A stretch of 64,000 nt of DNA from Cryptosporangium aurantiacum (GCF_900143005.1 NZ_FRCS01000007.1:124001-188000); one strand, 5' to 3'. Shown: positions 7,354 to 16,395, counted from the first letter of the stretch. Numbers and translations are program-made. The notes: generated by a model not told the origin, from the sequence alone.

Positions 7354-8558
7354 ACACCTCGTCGATCGTCTGGCTGGTCGCGTCGCGGGAGCTGCGGACG
7401 CGCCTGAGGGCGAAGTCGTTCGTCATCGGGACACTCGGACTGCTGGCGGCGATCACCGGGTACCTCGTGCTCAGCGCGTGGCTCGCCAGTTCGTCCGGGC
7501 CGGTGATCGGGCTCTCCGGCCCGATCAGCCAGCTGCGCCCGGCCATCGAGGCCGTCGCCGAGAGCCTCGACGAGGACATCGAGGTCCGGATCGTCGGCAA
7601 CGTGGACGACGCCCGCCGCGAGGTGCGGGACGGCGACCTGGACGTGTTGCTCATCGGCTCGGCGCCCGCCCCGGTCGCGGTGGTGGACGAGGAACTGGAC
7701 GACAGCGTCCGCGGCATCCTCACCGCGGTCCTGCAGCAGCAGGCGCTCGAACGCGCGCTGGAACGGGCCGGTGCCGATCCGGCGGCGGTGCAGCAGGCGG
7801 TCGCCGGGGCCGGGGTCCGGGTCGACGCGCTGTCCGAACGCGACCCGCTGGAGGGCGAGCGGCTCGTGCTCGCCGCGGTCGCGATGACGCTGCTCTACAT
7901 CGCGCTGATCACCTACGGCAGCGGCGTGGCGCAGGGCGTCGTCGAGGAGAAGACCAGCCGCGTCGTGGAGTTGCTGCTGGCCACGGTCCGCCCGTGGCAG
8001 CTGCTGATGGGCAAGATCCTGGGCATCGGGCTGGTAGGGCTGGTCCAACTCGTGATCCTCGGCGGCGTCGGGTTGATCGGGGCGACGCTCGCGGGGCAGC
8101 TCACGTTGCCGGCCGCCGGCGTCGGGACGTTCGTCTCGCTGCTCGGCTGGTACCTGCTCGGGTTCTTCCTGTTCGCGTCGCTGTTCGCGGCCGCCGGTGC
8201 GCTGGTGTCGCGGTTCGAGGACATGCAGAGCGTCATCTCGCCGCTGATCATGCTGCTGGCGATCGTGTTCGTCGTCGGGTTGAACCTGCTGATCCGGGAT
8301 CCGCGCAGCGAGCTCGTCGAGGTGCTGTCGCTGATCCCGCCGTTCACGACGATCCTGATGCCCGCCCGAGGGGCGCTGGGCGTGGCCCCGGCCTGGCAGA
8401 TCATGCTCGCGGTCGTCCTGACGCTGGTCGCGCTCGCGGTCACCGTGCGGCTCGCGGGCGCGGTGTACCAGCGCGGCGTGCTGCACACCGGCTCGCGGCT
8501 CTCGCTCCGCGCCGCCCTCCGCGGCCCGGACCGGCCGAAGTCCTCGAACCGGGCATGA
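7350..8558 (+). CDS. ABC-2 type exporter permease (NatB type)
   Basis: A 402-residue ABC-2 permease. One N-terminal membrane segment (about 22-45) is followed by a large outside domain of about 130 residues, then five or six membrane segments. VEEKTSRVVELLLATVRPWQLLMGKILG is the coupling region conserved in NatB-type permeases. It shares ATGA with the ATPase gene before it and ATGA with the ADP-ribosylglycohydrolase gene after it, so the three are probably co-translated. The substrate is unknown; sodium, lipid or peptide export are all seen in the family. Confidence 0.92.
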   Translation: MNTSSIVWLVASRELRTRLRAKSFVIGTLGLLAAITGYLVLSAWLASSSGPVIGLSGPISQLRPAIEAVAESLDEDIEVRIVGNVDDARREVRDGDLDVLLIGSAPAPVAVVDEELDDSVRGILTAVLQQQALERALERAGADPAAVQQAVAGAGVRVDALSERDPLEGERLVLAAVAMTLLYIALITYGSGVAQGVVEEKTSRVVELLLATVRPWQLLMGKILGIGLVGLVQLVILGGVGLIGATLAGQLTLPAAGVGTFVSLLGWYLLGFFLFASLFAAAGALVSRFEDMQSVISPLIMLLAIVFVVGLNLLIRDPRSELVEVLSLIPPFTTILMPARGALGVAPAWQIMLAVVLTLVALAVTVRLAGAVYQRGVLHTGSRLSLRAALRGPDRPKSSNRA

Positions 8559-9556
8559 GCCGCGCGCCGCGGGATCGCGCGGTCGGTGCGCTGGTCGGGC
8601 TGGCACTCGGTGACGCGCTCGGGATGCCGACCCAGAACCTGCCCCGCGACGTCGTCCGCGACCGCTACGGCGACGTGCTGGACAACCTCCACCCGGGCCC
8701 GGACGACAACCAGATCAGCCGCGGCCTGCCCGCCGGCCGGGTCACCGACGACACCGACCAGGCGGTTCTCCTCGGCGAACTGTTCGTCGCCGGGAACGGT
8801 CGGGTCGATCCGGTCGCGTTCGCCGACCGCCTCCTGCGGTGGGCGGAACACCAGGAAGCGATCGGGTCCGCGGACCTGCTCGGCCCGTCGACCCGCCGGG
8901 CACTGACGCTGCTCGGCGAGGGCGTCCCGCCGGAGGAGACCGGGCGGTGGGGCGACACCAACGGTGCCGCGATGCGCATCGCGCCGATCGGCGTCGGCGT
9001 TCCGGTCGATCCGCTGCCCCGCCTGGTCGACGCCGTCGCGCAGGCGAGCGGCGTCACCCACTCCACCGGCGTCGCGATCGCCGGTGCCGCGGCGGTCGCG
9101 GCCGCGGTCAGCGCGGGCATCGACGGGAGTCCGCTGGACAACTCGCTCCGGCTCGCCGTCGACGCCGCCCGCCTCGGCGCCGCCCGCGGCTCCTACGTGC
9201 CCGGCGCCGACGTCGCGGCCCGCATCACCTGGGCGTTGGAGCTGGTCGGCGGGCGGCCCCCGGCCGAAGCGCTGGACCTGATCTATCGCCTGGTCGGCAC
9301 CGGCCTGGCGACCCAGGAGGCGGTGCCTGCCGCGCTGGCCGTCGCCGCGCTGTTCCCCGACGACCTCTGGGACGCCTGCCGCCACGCCGCGAGCCTCGGC
9401 GGCGACTGCGACACGGTGGCGGCGATGACCGGCGCGGTCGTCGGCGCACACACCGGCGCCGGCGGCGTGCCGCACACCGCACGCGAGCGGCTGCGCGCAG
9501 CCAACCCCTCCCTGGAGCTGACCACGCTCGCCGATCAACTACTGGCGCTGCGCTAA
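8555..9556 (+). CDS. ADP-ribosylglycohydrolase (DraG family)
   Basis: A 333-residue DraG/ARH-fold hydrolase, which removes ADP-ribose from proteins or small molecules using two magnesium ions. GLALGDALG opens the fold, TDDTDQA (64-70) gives the first set of metal-binding Asp and Thr residues, and GGDCDTVAAMTGAVVGA near the C-terminus gives the second. All expected acidic ligands are present. The start overlaps the permease stop (ATGA). Its link to an exporter operon is unusual. It may act on a modified transporter or regulator, or it may simply be co-transcribed. Confidence 0.9.
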   Translation: MSRAPRDRAVGALVGLALGDALGMPTQNLPRDVVRDRYGDVLDNLHPGPDDNQISRGLPAGRVTDDTDQAVLLGELFVAGNGRVDPVAFADRLLRWAEHQEAIGSADLLGPSTRRALTLLGEGVPPEETGRWGDTNGAAMRIAPIGVGVPVDPLPRLVDAVAQASGVTHSTGVAIAGAAAVAAAVSAGIDGSPLDNSLRLAVDAARLGAARGSYVPGADVAARITWALELVGGRPPAEALDLIYRLVGTGLATQEAVPAALAVAALFPDDLWDACRHAASLGGDCDTVAAMTGAVVGAHTGAGGVPHTARERLRAANPSLELTTLADQLLALR

Positions 9557-9574
9557 TCGGGGTATGAACCTCGC

Positions 9575-10276
9575 ATGTCGGACATCCATGAGGGGCTGCG
9601 GTGCCGATCGGTCGGCACCGCGCGGCCCGGCGTCCCGCAGATCGTGATGGTGCAGGGTCTCGCGGTGGCCGACTACCTGCTGCCCGGCCTGGCCGGCTTT
9701 GCCGGCTGGACCCGCGCCCACCTGCTGGAACTGCCCGATCGCCTGCTCTCGGTGCCGGGCTACGCCCGGTCGGTCGCCGAGTGGCTGGACGCCAGGCAGC
9801 TCGGCCCCGTCGTCCTCGGCGGGCATTCCAGCGGGACGCAGATCGCCGCGGCCGCCGCGGTCGGGCGCACCGACGTCGTGCTCGTGCTCCTGGTCAGCCC
9901 GATCGTCGACCCGGCCGCGCGCAGCGTGCTCCGGCTCGGGGCGCGCTGGCTGAGCGACGGCAGGCAGGAAAAGCCCGGGCTGATCTCCTGGCAGTGGCCC
10001 GAGTGGCGGGAGGCCGGACCGCGCCGGATCGTCCACTTGATCCGGACGCACCTGCGGTACCGCATCGAGGAGCCGCTCGCCCGGCTCGAGACACCCGCGC
10101 TCGTCCTCCGGGGCAGCGAAGACCGGCTCGGCACGCCGGACTGGTGCCGCCGGCTCGCGGCACTGACCCCGGGCGGGCGGTACGTCGAGGTACCCGGTGC
10201 GCACTCGTTCTTCTGGGACGATCCGCACGCGTGGTCGGATCCGGTACGGCAGGCGGCGCTGGCCGCGCCACACTGA
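9575..10276 (+). CDS. Alpha/beta-fold hydrolase
   Basis: A 233-residue alpha/beta hydrolase. The nucleophile elbow is GGHSSGTQ with S85, and GAHSFFWDD near the C-terminus supplies the catalytic His; SEDRLGTPDW carries a candidate acid. It is shorter than many family members and has no signal peptide, so it is probably cytosolic. The gene lies 18 bases after the ADP-ribosylglycohydrolase and five before the PPOX gene. No substrate can be named. Confidence 0.85.
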   Translation: MSDIHEGLRCRSVGTARPGVPQIVMVQGLAVADYLLPGLAGFAGWTRAHLLELPDRLLSVPGYARSVAEWLDARQLGPVVLGGHSSGTQIAAAAAVGRTDVVLVLLVSPIVDPAARSVLRLGARWLSDGRQEKPGLISWQWPEWREAGPRRIVHLIRTHLRYRIEEPLARLETPALVLRGSEDRLGTPDWCRRLAALTPGGRYVEVPGAHSFFWDDPHAWSDPVRQAALAAPH

Positions 10277-10281
10277 CGGTC

Positions 10282-10698
10282 GTGCAGCTCTCCGAGACCG
10301 AGGCCCGTCGCCGGCTGACCGACGCGCGGGTGGTGCACCTCGCTACGGCGGACGCCGCCGGGGTGCCCCATCTCGTCCCGGCGACGTTCGCGCTGCACGC
10401 CGACACCGTCGTGATCGCCGTCGACGCCAAACCCAAGCGCCACCAGCGCCTCAAACGGCTGGACAACCTCGCCGCGAACCCGCGGGCGTGTGTGCTGGCC
10501 GACCGGTACGACGACGACTGGACGCAGCTGTGGTGGGTCCGCGCGGACGGCGTCGCCCGGATCCTCACCGGGCCGGACGAAACCCGCGAGCCGATCGACC
10601 GGCTGGCCGCGAAGTACCCGCAGTACCGATCGCAACGGCCGGCCGGCCCGGTGATCGCGCTGCGGGTGACCCGCTGGATCGGCTGGGCGTACCGGTAG
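10282..10698 (+). CDS. PPOX-class F420/flavin-dependent protein (Rv0121c-like)
   Basis: A 138-residue split-barrel protein of the pyridoxamine-phosphate-oxidase class, close to the actinobacterial Rv0121-type subfamily. It shows VVHLATADAAGVPHLVPATFAL, a paired beta-strand region with KPKRHQRLKRLDNLAANPRACVL, and a WVRADG segment. Members bind F420 or flavin and reduce small organic substrates; the reaction here is unknown. GTG 10282 begins five bases after the hydrolase stop. It converges with secA2, leaving only eight bases between the two stops. Confidence 0.85.
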   Translation: MQLSETEARRRLTDARVVHLATADAAGVPHLVPATFALHADTVVIAVDAKPKRHQRLKRLDNLAANPRACVLADRYDDDWTQLWWVRADGVARILTGPDETREPIDRLAAKYPQYRSQRPAGPVIALRVTRWIGWAYR

Positions 10699-10706
10699 CG
10701 GACCGG

Positions 10707-13052
10707 TCAGCGGCGGACCAGCGCGGAGAAGAAGCCGTCCTCCGCGTTCTGGAACGGGGTGTCGGCGACCAGGTACGTCCACGTCGACGTCGGCCGCCGG
10801 AGCCCCGCGTCGGCGAGGTCGATGCCGTCCGGGGTGAGCTCCGCGGTCGTCAGCGTCTCGCCGGCGGCGTCCCGGATGTGCCGCCGCAGCGCGCGGAACG
10901 CGTCGACGGCGACCGCGTTGAACTCGTCCACCGGCGTCTCCCGCGCGAGGATCCGCAGGTGGATGCCCTCCCGCGCGGAGGCGAGCGAGGCCAGGTGCTC
11001 GGCCCAGGCCTCGTCGAGGTGGAACAGCAGTGTGGCGACCGCGGCCGCACGGGCGGCGTCGATCCCGTCCTCGGCCTCCTGCTTGTCCAAGCGGGTGCGG
11101 GCGTCCGGCGTCAGCCACTCCGCGAGGTCGTAGTGATCCTCGGCGGCGAGGATCTCCGCGCGCCACGCGAGCGTGGCCGCCCGCTGGTTCTCGACGATCT
11201 CGTTGTACCGGACGGTCTTGCGGTGGATCTGGTCCAGCTTCCCGGCGGCGACCCGCTGGGCGTGCTCGACGTGCCGCAGCAACGCACGGTCGAGGATCCG
11301 GCCGTCGGCGTTCAGCTTCCGCAGCGCCGGCCGATCCGGGGCGTGTTCGAGGACGACCTCGTCCTCGAGGCTGGTGAAGAACACCGACCGGCCGGGGTCG
11401 CCCTGGCGTCCGGAGCGACCGCGGAGCTGCCGGTCGAGGCGCGCGGAGTCGTATCGGCCGATGCCGACGACGCAGAGCCCGCCGAGCTCCCGCACCTCGT
11501 CGGCCAGCTCCGGCTGGGTGTCGGCCGCGGTTCCCCCGAGCCGGATGTCGACGCCACGCCCGGCCATCTGCGTCGACAGCGTCACCGCGCCGCGGCGGCC
11601 CGCCTCGGCGATGATCTCCGCCTCCTCGTCGTCGTTGCGGGCGTTGAGCACGACGTGGTCGATGCCGGCGGCGTCCAGCCGGGTGCTCCACGCCTCCGAC
11701 GTGGCGACGTCGCGGGTGCCGATCAGCAGCGGCTGACCGGTGCCGTGCACCTCGGTGAGGAACTCCAGCAGCGCCTCGTCGCGGTACTCGGCGTCGGCGT
11801 ACAGCCGGTCGTCCTCGTCGACCCGGATCAGCGGCGTCGCCGGGGGCACGACGCCGATCCGCAGGTCGTAGAACTCGGCCATCTGCCCGGCGGCCTCGCG
11901 GGCGCTGCCGCTCATGCCGGTGACCGTGGGGTAGCCGGTCACCAGCGCCCGGATCAGGATCTGGTCGCGGACCTCACCGGCGGGGGAGACGTCGAGGTCC
12001 TCTTTGACCTCCACCGCGGTCTGCAGCCCGTCCGGCCAGCGCTGCCGGTCGACGGTGCGGCCGCGGGAGGCGCTGATGATCTCGACACGGCCGTCGCGGA
12101 CCAGGTAGTCGACGTCGCGCTCGACCAGCACCGCGGCGTGGAGCGCGAGGTTCGCCGCGGTGAGGAGGGCGACGTGCTCGGGCTGGAACAGGTTGTCGAC
12201 CCCGAGGTGCTCCTCGATGCTGCGGATGCCGGCGTCGGTGAACGACGCGTTGCGCCGGTCGTCGTCCACCTCGTAGTGGCGGTGGACGCGCAGGTGGCGC
12301 ACGTGCCGCGCGAGGCTCCGGGAGACGTCGATCGTGCCGGCGTCGCCGGCCAGCACCAGCGGGACCAGGGCCTCGTCGAGCAGCACCGCGTCGATCTCGT
12401 CGATGATCGCGACGTCCCGCTGGTCGAGCACGCGCTCGTCGGGCACCGTGCGCTGCCGGTCGCGCAGCAGGTCGAACCCGACCTCGTGGACCGGCGCGTA
12501 CACCACGTCGCTCAGGTAGGCGGCCCGGCGCTCGTCGTCGGTGAGCTCGGACGTCACGCCGCTCACCGTGAGCCCGAACCAGTCCAGGAACTCCGCCGAC
12601 CAGCGGGCGTCACGGCGGGCGAGGTAGTCGTTGACCGACAGCACGTGGACGCGGCGCCCCGCGCACCCGTACGCGGCGGCGACGAGGACACCGACCAGCG
12701 TCTTGCCCTCGCCGGTGGCCATGTCGACGACGTGGCCGCGAACCATGTTCACGACGGCGAGCAGCTGCGGATCGAACGCGTCGAGGTCCCAGACCCGGCG
12801 TCCGATCTCGCGCGCCACGGCGCAGAACTCGGCGAGCGCTTCGTCGTCGAGCTCCGCGCCGGTGCGCAGTGCGGTGGCCGCCGCACGCAGCTCGTCGTCG
12901 TCCAGCGCGGCGGTCTCGTCCCGTCGCTCGTTGGCGGCGGTCACCAGGGGCTGGAGCCGCGTCAGGTTCGCGGTGCCCGGTTCGTTCCGAAACCGGGCCA
13001 CCGAACTACTCAGCCATCCGCGCCACGCGGCCGTCATCCCTGTCGAACTCAC
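10707..13052 (-). CDS. secA2: Accessory preprotein translocase ATPase SecA2
   Basis: A 781-residue SecA-type ATPase. Walker A is MATGEGKT, the DEAD-type Walker B is IIDEIDAVLLDEA, and SVNDYLARRDA, MSGSAR and GRSGRQGDPG are SecA helicase motifs. A preprotein-binding domain is present, but the Cys-rich zinc tail of housekeeping SecA is missing. The length and missing tail fit actinobacterial SecA2, which exports a small set of proteins alongside SecA1. The GTG at 13052 gives the longest plausible protein, and an ATG at 13037 would lose five residues. It follows the truncated MFS gene by nine bases on the same strand, so the two are probably co-transcribed. Confidence 0.92.
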   Translation of the reverse strand: MSSTGMTAAWRGWLSSSVARFRNEPGTANLTRLQPLVTAANERRDETAALDDDELRAAATALRTGAELDDEALAEFCAVAREIGRRVWDLDAFDPQLLAVVNMVRGHVVDMATGEGKTLVGVLVAAAYGCAGRRVHVLSVNDYLARRDARWSAEFLDWFGLTVSGVTSELTDDERRAAYLSDVVYAPVHEVGFDLLRDRQRTVPDERVLDQRDVAIIDEIDAVLLDEALVPLVLAGDAGTIDVSRSLARHVRHLRVHRHYEVDDDRRNASFTDAGIRSIEEHLGVDNLFQPEHVALLTAANLALHAAVLVERDVDYLVRDGRVEIISASRGRTVDRQRWPDGLQTAVEVKEDLDVSPAGEVRDQILIRALVTGYPTVTGMSGSAREAAGQMAEFYDLRIGVVPPATPLIRVDEDDRLYADAEYRDEALLEFLTEVHGTGQPLLIGTRDVATSEAWSTRLDAAGIDHVVLNARNDDEEAEIIAEAGRRGAVTLSTQMAGRGVDIRLGGTAADTQPELADEVRELGGLCVVGIGRYDSARLDRQLRGRSGRQGDPGRSVFFTSLEDEVVLEHAPDRPALRKLNADGRILDRALLRHVEHAQRVAAGKLDQIHRKTVRYNEIVENQRAATLAWRAEILAAEDHYDLAEWLTPDARTRLDKQEAEDGIDAARAAAVATLLFHLDEAWAEHLASLASAREGIHLRILARETPVDEFNAVAVDAFRALRRHIRDAAGETLTTAELTPDGIDLADAGLRRPTSTWTYLVADTPFQNAEDGFFSALVRR

Positions 13053-13061
13053 GTGCCGACC

Positions 13062-14219
13062 CTACGTTGCCGGTTCACGTTCCGGCTCGGAGATCGGGTC
13101 CGTCTCCCGGGCCGGGCCGGCCGCGAGTGCGACCAGAGTGGCCAGCAGCGACGCGAGTGCGGCGACGAGGTAGGTGGTGGTGCCGTTCTGCGCGGACGTC
13201 GCCAGCACCAGACCGAGGCTGGTCAGCGCCGCGAGCCCGACCGCGGCGCCGAGTTCCTGGACGGTGGTGACCAGCCCGGACGCCGCACCCTTGAGGCGGT
13301 CGTCGACGCCGGTGGCCAGCGCGAACATCGGGGCGTAGCCGAGGCCGCTGCCCAGCGCGACCAGCGCGAGGCCGGGCAGCACGCCGACCAGGTAGCCGCG
13401 CTCGGCGAACGCGGTCAGCAGCGCGACCCCGGCGGTCGTCGCGATCCCGGCGCCGACCAGCAGCGGCCGCGCCCCGACCGTCGCCACCGCCGCTCCGGCC
13501 TTCGGGCTGACCAGCAGGACGATCGCGGTGATCGGGGCGAACGCCAAGCCGGTCTGCATCGCGCTGAAGCCCAGTTCGTTCTGCAGTACCAGCGAGGTCA
13601 CGTAGAGGGCGGTGGTGACCGTGGCGACGTTCAGCGCGAGCACCGTGTTGCCGACGACGACGCCGCGTTGCCGCAATAAGCCCGGCTCCAGCAGCGGCCG
13701 TCGGCTGCGGGACTCCGCGACGACCAGCGCGACCGCGAGCACGACGAGGACGACGACCACGGCGGTGAGGCCGCTGCTCCACCCGCCGTTCGCCGCGGCG
13801 AGGACCAGGCTGCCGCCGCCGACGACGGTGACCAGCAGCAGCGCGTTCGGCAGGGCGGGGCGACCGGCCCCGGAGCCGGGCAGGGCGGGCAGGGCCCTCC
13901 GCAGCCCCAGCAGCGCCACCACCCCCACCGGAACGTTGATCAGGAAGATCGACCGCCACCCGGCCAGGTCGGTGAGCACGCCGCCGAGCAACTGTCCGGC
14001 GATCGCGCCGGCCGAGGCGACCGACGCCCAGAGGCCCAGCGCCCGGCCTCGGCTCTTCTCGTCGTCGAAGACGCGGAGCAGCGCGCTGAGCGCGTTCGGT
14101 GACACCAGCGCGGCGCCGATGCCCTGCAGTGCCCGGGCGGCGAACAGCTGCCACGGCGCGGTGGTCACCCCGCACAGCAGCGACGCGACGACGAACAGTG
14201 CGAGCCCGGCGAGGATCAC
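13062..14219 (-). pseudogene. MFS drug exporter (DHA2 type) lacking its N-terminal membrane segments
   Basis: The frame encodes 385 residues with the later part of a 14-segment DHA2 drug exporter, including the motif-C-like region around LGLWASVASAGAIAGQLLGG. The only start (GTG 14217-14219) falls at ILAGLALFVVASLLCG, normally the third membrane helix. Helices 1 and 2 and the conserved GRLADRxGRR loop, about 80 residues, are absent. Reading upstream in frame, a TGA occurs seven codons earlier, so no hidden N-terminus joins. Twelve membrane segments remain. It is divergent from a TetR gene, the usual arrangement for regulated exporters. I think it is a 5'-deleted gene; a functional 12-helix variant is less likely. 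Confidence 0.7.
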
Positions 14220-14222
14220 CGG

Positions 14223-14279
14223 GTTTCCGTATCACCATTCGGAAACTCCGCCGGGCGGCAGGGACCGGCAAGGTTTCCG
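14223..14279. promoter_or_regulatory. Candidate TetR operator with three GTTTCCG half-sites
   Basis: Between the truncated exporter and the TetR gene the sequence has GTTTCCG (14223-14229), CGGAAAC (14240-14246) and GTTTCCG (14273-14279). The first two form a perfect 7-10-7 inverted repeat only a few bases from the exporter frame. The position and dyad suit autoregulation by the adjacent TetR protein. Confidence 0.6.
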
Positions 14280-14299
14280 ATCTGTGGTTCGATAATTGG

Positions 14300-14875
14300 G
14301 TGGCCCGGCCCCGCAAGGTCTCCGACGACGAGCTACTCCGCGCCACCGCACGGGCGATCGGCCGGTACGGGCCGCAGTTCACGCTCGCTCAGGTGGCCGC
14401 CGAAGCCGGCGTCGCCACCGCCACCGCCGCCGCCCGGATCGGCTCCAAGCGGGAACTGCTGCGCTGGATGGCGTCCACCGCGACCGCGGGGTTGCGCACG
14501 GAGGTGGCCGCGGCGGCCGGAGCGGCCGCCGATCCGGTCGACGCCGTCCGCGCGGCCACGGTCAGCGGGATCGAGGGCATCGACGACCCGTCGACCGCGA
14601 TGAACCACCTGGCGCAGCTCGGGTCGGAGCTGGCGGATCCGGAGCTGCGCACCGAGATCGCCGCGATGTGGAACGCGTACCGGCACGCGCTGGAGGACCT
14701 GGTCGCCGCGGCGGCGCTGCCCGGCGCACCGCCGCCCGCCGAGGCCGCGCGGTTGCTGGCCGCGCTCGTGCACGGGACGCAGGTGCTCTGGGCGGTCGAG
14801 CCACGCGGGGAGCTGCGCGACGAGCTGACGACGCACGTCGACACGGTGCTGCGGGCCTGGGGGGCACCGCCGTGA
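14300..14875 (+). CDS. TetR-family transcriptional regulator
   Basis: A 191-residue TetR-type regulator. The N-terminal helix-turn-helix runs from about 8 to 52 (DELLRATARAIGRYGPQFTL then GVATATAAARIGSKRELL). The C-terminal ligand domain is all helical and Ala-rich. GTG 14300 is the first start past the half-site cluster. The gene is divergent from the MFS exporter and ends as TGATG with the beta-helix gene, so it may also be co-transcribed with that gene. Likely role: repression of the neighbouring exporter and itself. Confidence 0.85.
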   Translation: MARPRKVSDDELLRATARAIGRYGPQFTLAQVAAEAGVATATAAARIGSKRELLRWMASTATAGLRTEVAAAAGAAADPVDAVRAATVSGIEGIDDPSTAMNHLAQLGSELADPELRTEIAAMWNAYRHALEDLVAAAALPGAPPPAEAARLLAALVHGTQVLWAVEPRGELRDELTTHVDTVLRAWGAPP

Positions 14876-16395
14876 TGGCCCGGCACCGCCGTCCGTCGGT
14901 GTGGCGGCGCACCCGCTGGAGACGGGTGGTGCCGGTGCTGGTCGCGGCGGTGCTGCTGGTCTCGGGTGTGGTGTCCACGGTGGTGGGTGGATCCGACTCG
15001 GCCGACGAGGCACCCGTCGCCGCGGCCCGGTCGGGCGGGCCGGCATTGCCCGCACCCGGCGGCGGACGCGCACCGGCGCCCGACGGCACCTCGCCGGGAG
15101 CGGCTTGTGCCGTGCCGGCGGGTCCTCCGGCAGGGTCCCCGTCGGCCGCCGCGTCGCCCCAGCCCTCCTCGCGCGTCACGGGGCCGCCCGTGACGGGGCC
15201 GCCCGTGACGGGGCCGCCCGTGACGGGGCCGCCCGTGACGGGGCCGCCCGTGACGGGGCTGCCCGAGGCGACGCTGACGGTGGGGGCGGCCGGGCGGTAC
15301 CGCACGATCCAGGCGGCGGTGGACGCCGCCTCGGCCGGCGACACGATCGAGATCGCCGGCGGCACGTACTCCGAGGTCGTCACGATCCGGACGAGCGGGC
15401 GCCCCGGCGCCCCGCTCACGCTCCGCGCCCGGCCCGGCGCCACCGTGATCCTCGACGGCCGCCGCACGCTCCCGTCGCCGTCCGGCTCGGCCCGCGGGCT
15501 GATCACGCTCGACGAGCAGGAGCACGTCAGGCTCTCCGGCCTCACGGTCCGGAACTCCCGCCGTCACGGCATCTACGCGGGCTTCGCGAGCCACGTCGTC
15601 ATCGAGAACAGCGAGGTGTCGTACGCGGCGGACGGCGGGATCCTGGTCGGCGACGGCTCCGACGTCGTGCTCACCTGCAACCGCGTCCACCACAACAACG
15701 CGGCCGCCCGCGGCGGAGACATCGAGGCCGCGGCGAACGAGGGCGTCACCCTCTACAACGTCAGCGACTTCGAGATCGCGTACAACCGGGTGTACGCGAA
15801 CGACGAGGAAGGCATCGACGTCAAGAACGGCACCCGCGGCGGGTCGATCCACCACAACGACGTCTACCGCAACAACGGGCCGAACATCTACGTCGACGGT
15901 GCGAGCGACGTCCGGATCCACGCGAACCGGATCTTCGATGCCCGCGGGCCGACGAAGGCCGGGATCGGCCTGGCGGTCGAGTCCGGCGGAACCGCTCGCA
16001 ACGTCGACATCTACAACAACGTCATCCACGGCAACCCGGGCGGCGGCGTCGACTTCTGGATCGGCAGCTACGCCGACGTGCGGGTTTTCTACAACACGAT
16101 CTACCGCAACGGGCGCGCCGCGATCCGCGCGCTCGGTGGTGGGGTCAGCGACTCCGTCGCCCGGGACAACATCGCGTACGGCAATCCGCTGCCTCGCGTC
16201 CCCGGGTTCGTTCTGGAGCGGAACCTGACGACCGACCCGAGGTTCGTCGACCTGGCCCGCGGGGACGTCCGGCTGCGGCCGGGATCGGCCGCGATCGACG
16301 CGGGGTCGCGGAGAACCGCGCCCGCGACCGATTTCACCGGCGCCGCCCGTCCGGCCGGATCCGCTCCCGACCTCGGGGCTTACGAATACCGCTAG
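14875..16395 (+). CDS. Secreted right-handed parallel beta-helix protein
   Basis: A 506-residue exported protein. An Arg-rich N-terminus (RRPSVWRRTRWRR) and a hydrophobic stretch (about 18-38) form a signal peptide or membrane anchor. A Pro/Gly/Ala-rich linker with six VTGPP units follows (about 101-130). The rest begins with YRTIQAAVDAASAGDTIEIAGGTY, the classic start of pectate-lyase-like beta-helices, and then shows repeated coils such as VVIENSEVSYAADGGILV and IYNNVIHGNPGGGVDF. It may bind or cleave an acidic polysaccharide outside the cell. Family members include lyases, epimerases and non-enzymatic adhesins, and no lyase active site is obvious. It starts inside the TetR stop (TGATG). 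Confidence 0.88.
   Translation: MARHRRPSVWRRTRWRRVVPVLVAAVLLVSGVVSTVVGGSDSADEAPVAAARSGGPALPAPGGGRAPAPDGTSPGAACAVPAGPPAGSPSAAASPQPSSRVTGPPVTGPPVTGPPVTGPPVTGPPVTGLPEATLTVGAAGRYRTIQAAVDAASAGDTIEIAGGTYSEVVTIRTSGRPGAPLTLRARPGATVILDGRRTLPSPSGSARGLITLDEQEHVRLSGLTVRNSRRHGIYAGFASHVVIENSEVSYAADGGILVGDGSDVVLTCNRVHHNNAAARGGDIEAAANEGVTLYNVSDFEIAYNRVYANDEEGIDVKNGTRGGSIHHNDVYRNNGPNIYVDGASDVRIHANRIFDARGPTKAGIGLAVESGGTARNVDIYNNVIHGNPGGGVDFWIGSYADVRVFYNTIYRNGRAAIRALGGGVSDSVARDNIAYGNPLPRVPGFVLERNLTTDPRFVDLARGDVRLRPGSAAIDAGSRRTAPATDFTGAARPAGSAPDLGAYEYR
15175..15264 (+). repeat. 15-bp coding tandem repeat (six VTGPP units)
   Basis: Six adjacent 15-bp units at 15175, 15190, 15205, 15220, 15235 and 15250 encode VTGPP five times and VTGLP once. 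Four units are identical (GTGACGGGGCCGCCC). They form the flexible linker between the membrane anchor and the beta-helix and are likely to vary in copy number between strains. Confidence 0.95.

Noticed and set aside
9575-10276. Partner of the ADP-ribosylglycohydrolase in a toxin-antitoxin system
   Set aside because: The product is an ordinary alpha/beta hydrolase; no toxin-like ADP-ribosyltransferase gene is in the window.
10197-13679. A 1160-codon open frame on the plus strand
   Set aside because: It runs antisense through secA2 and into the MFS gene with Arg/Gly/Asp/Val-rich composition and no domain. It is a shadow of GC-rich codon use.
15175-15264. CRISPR-like repeat
   Set aside because: 15-bp units without spacers encode an in-frame VTGPP linker.
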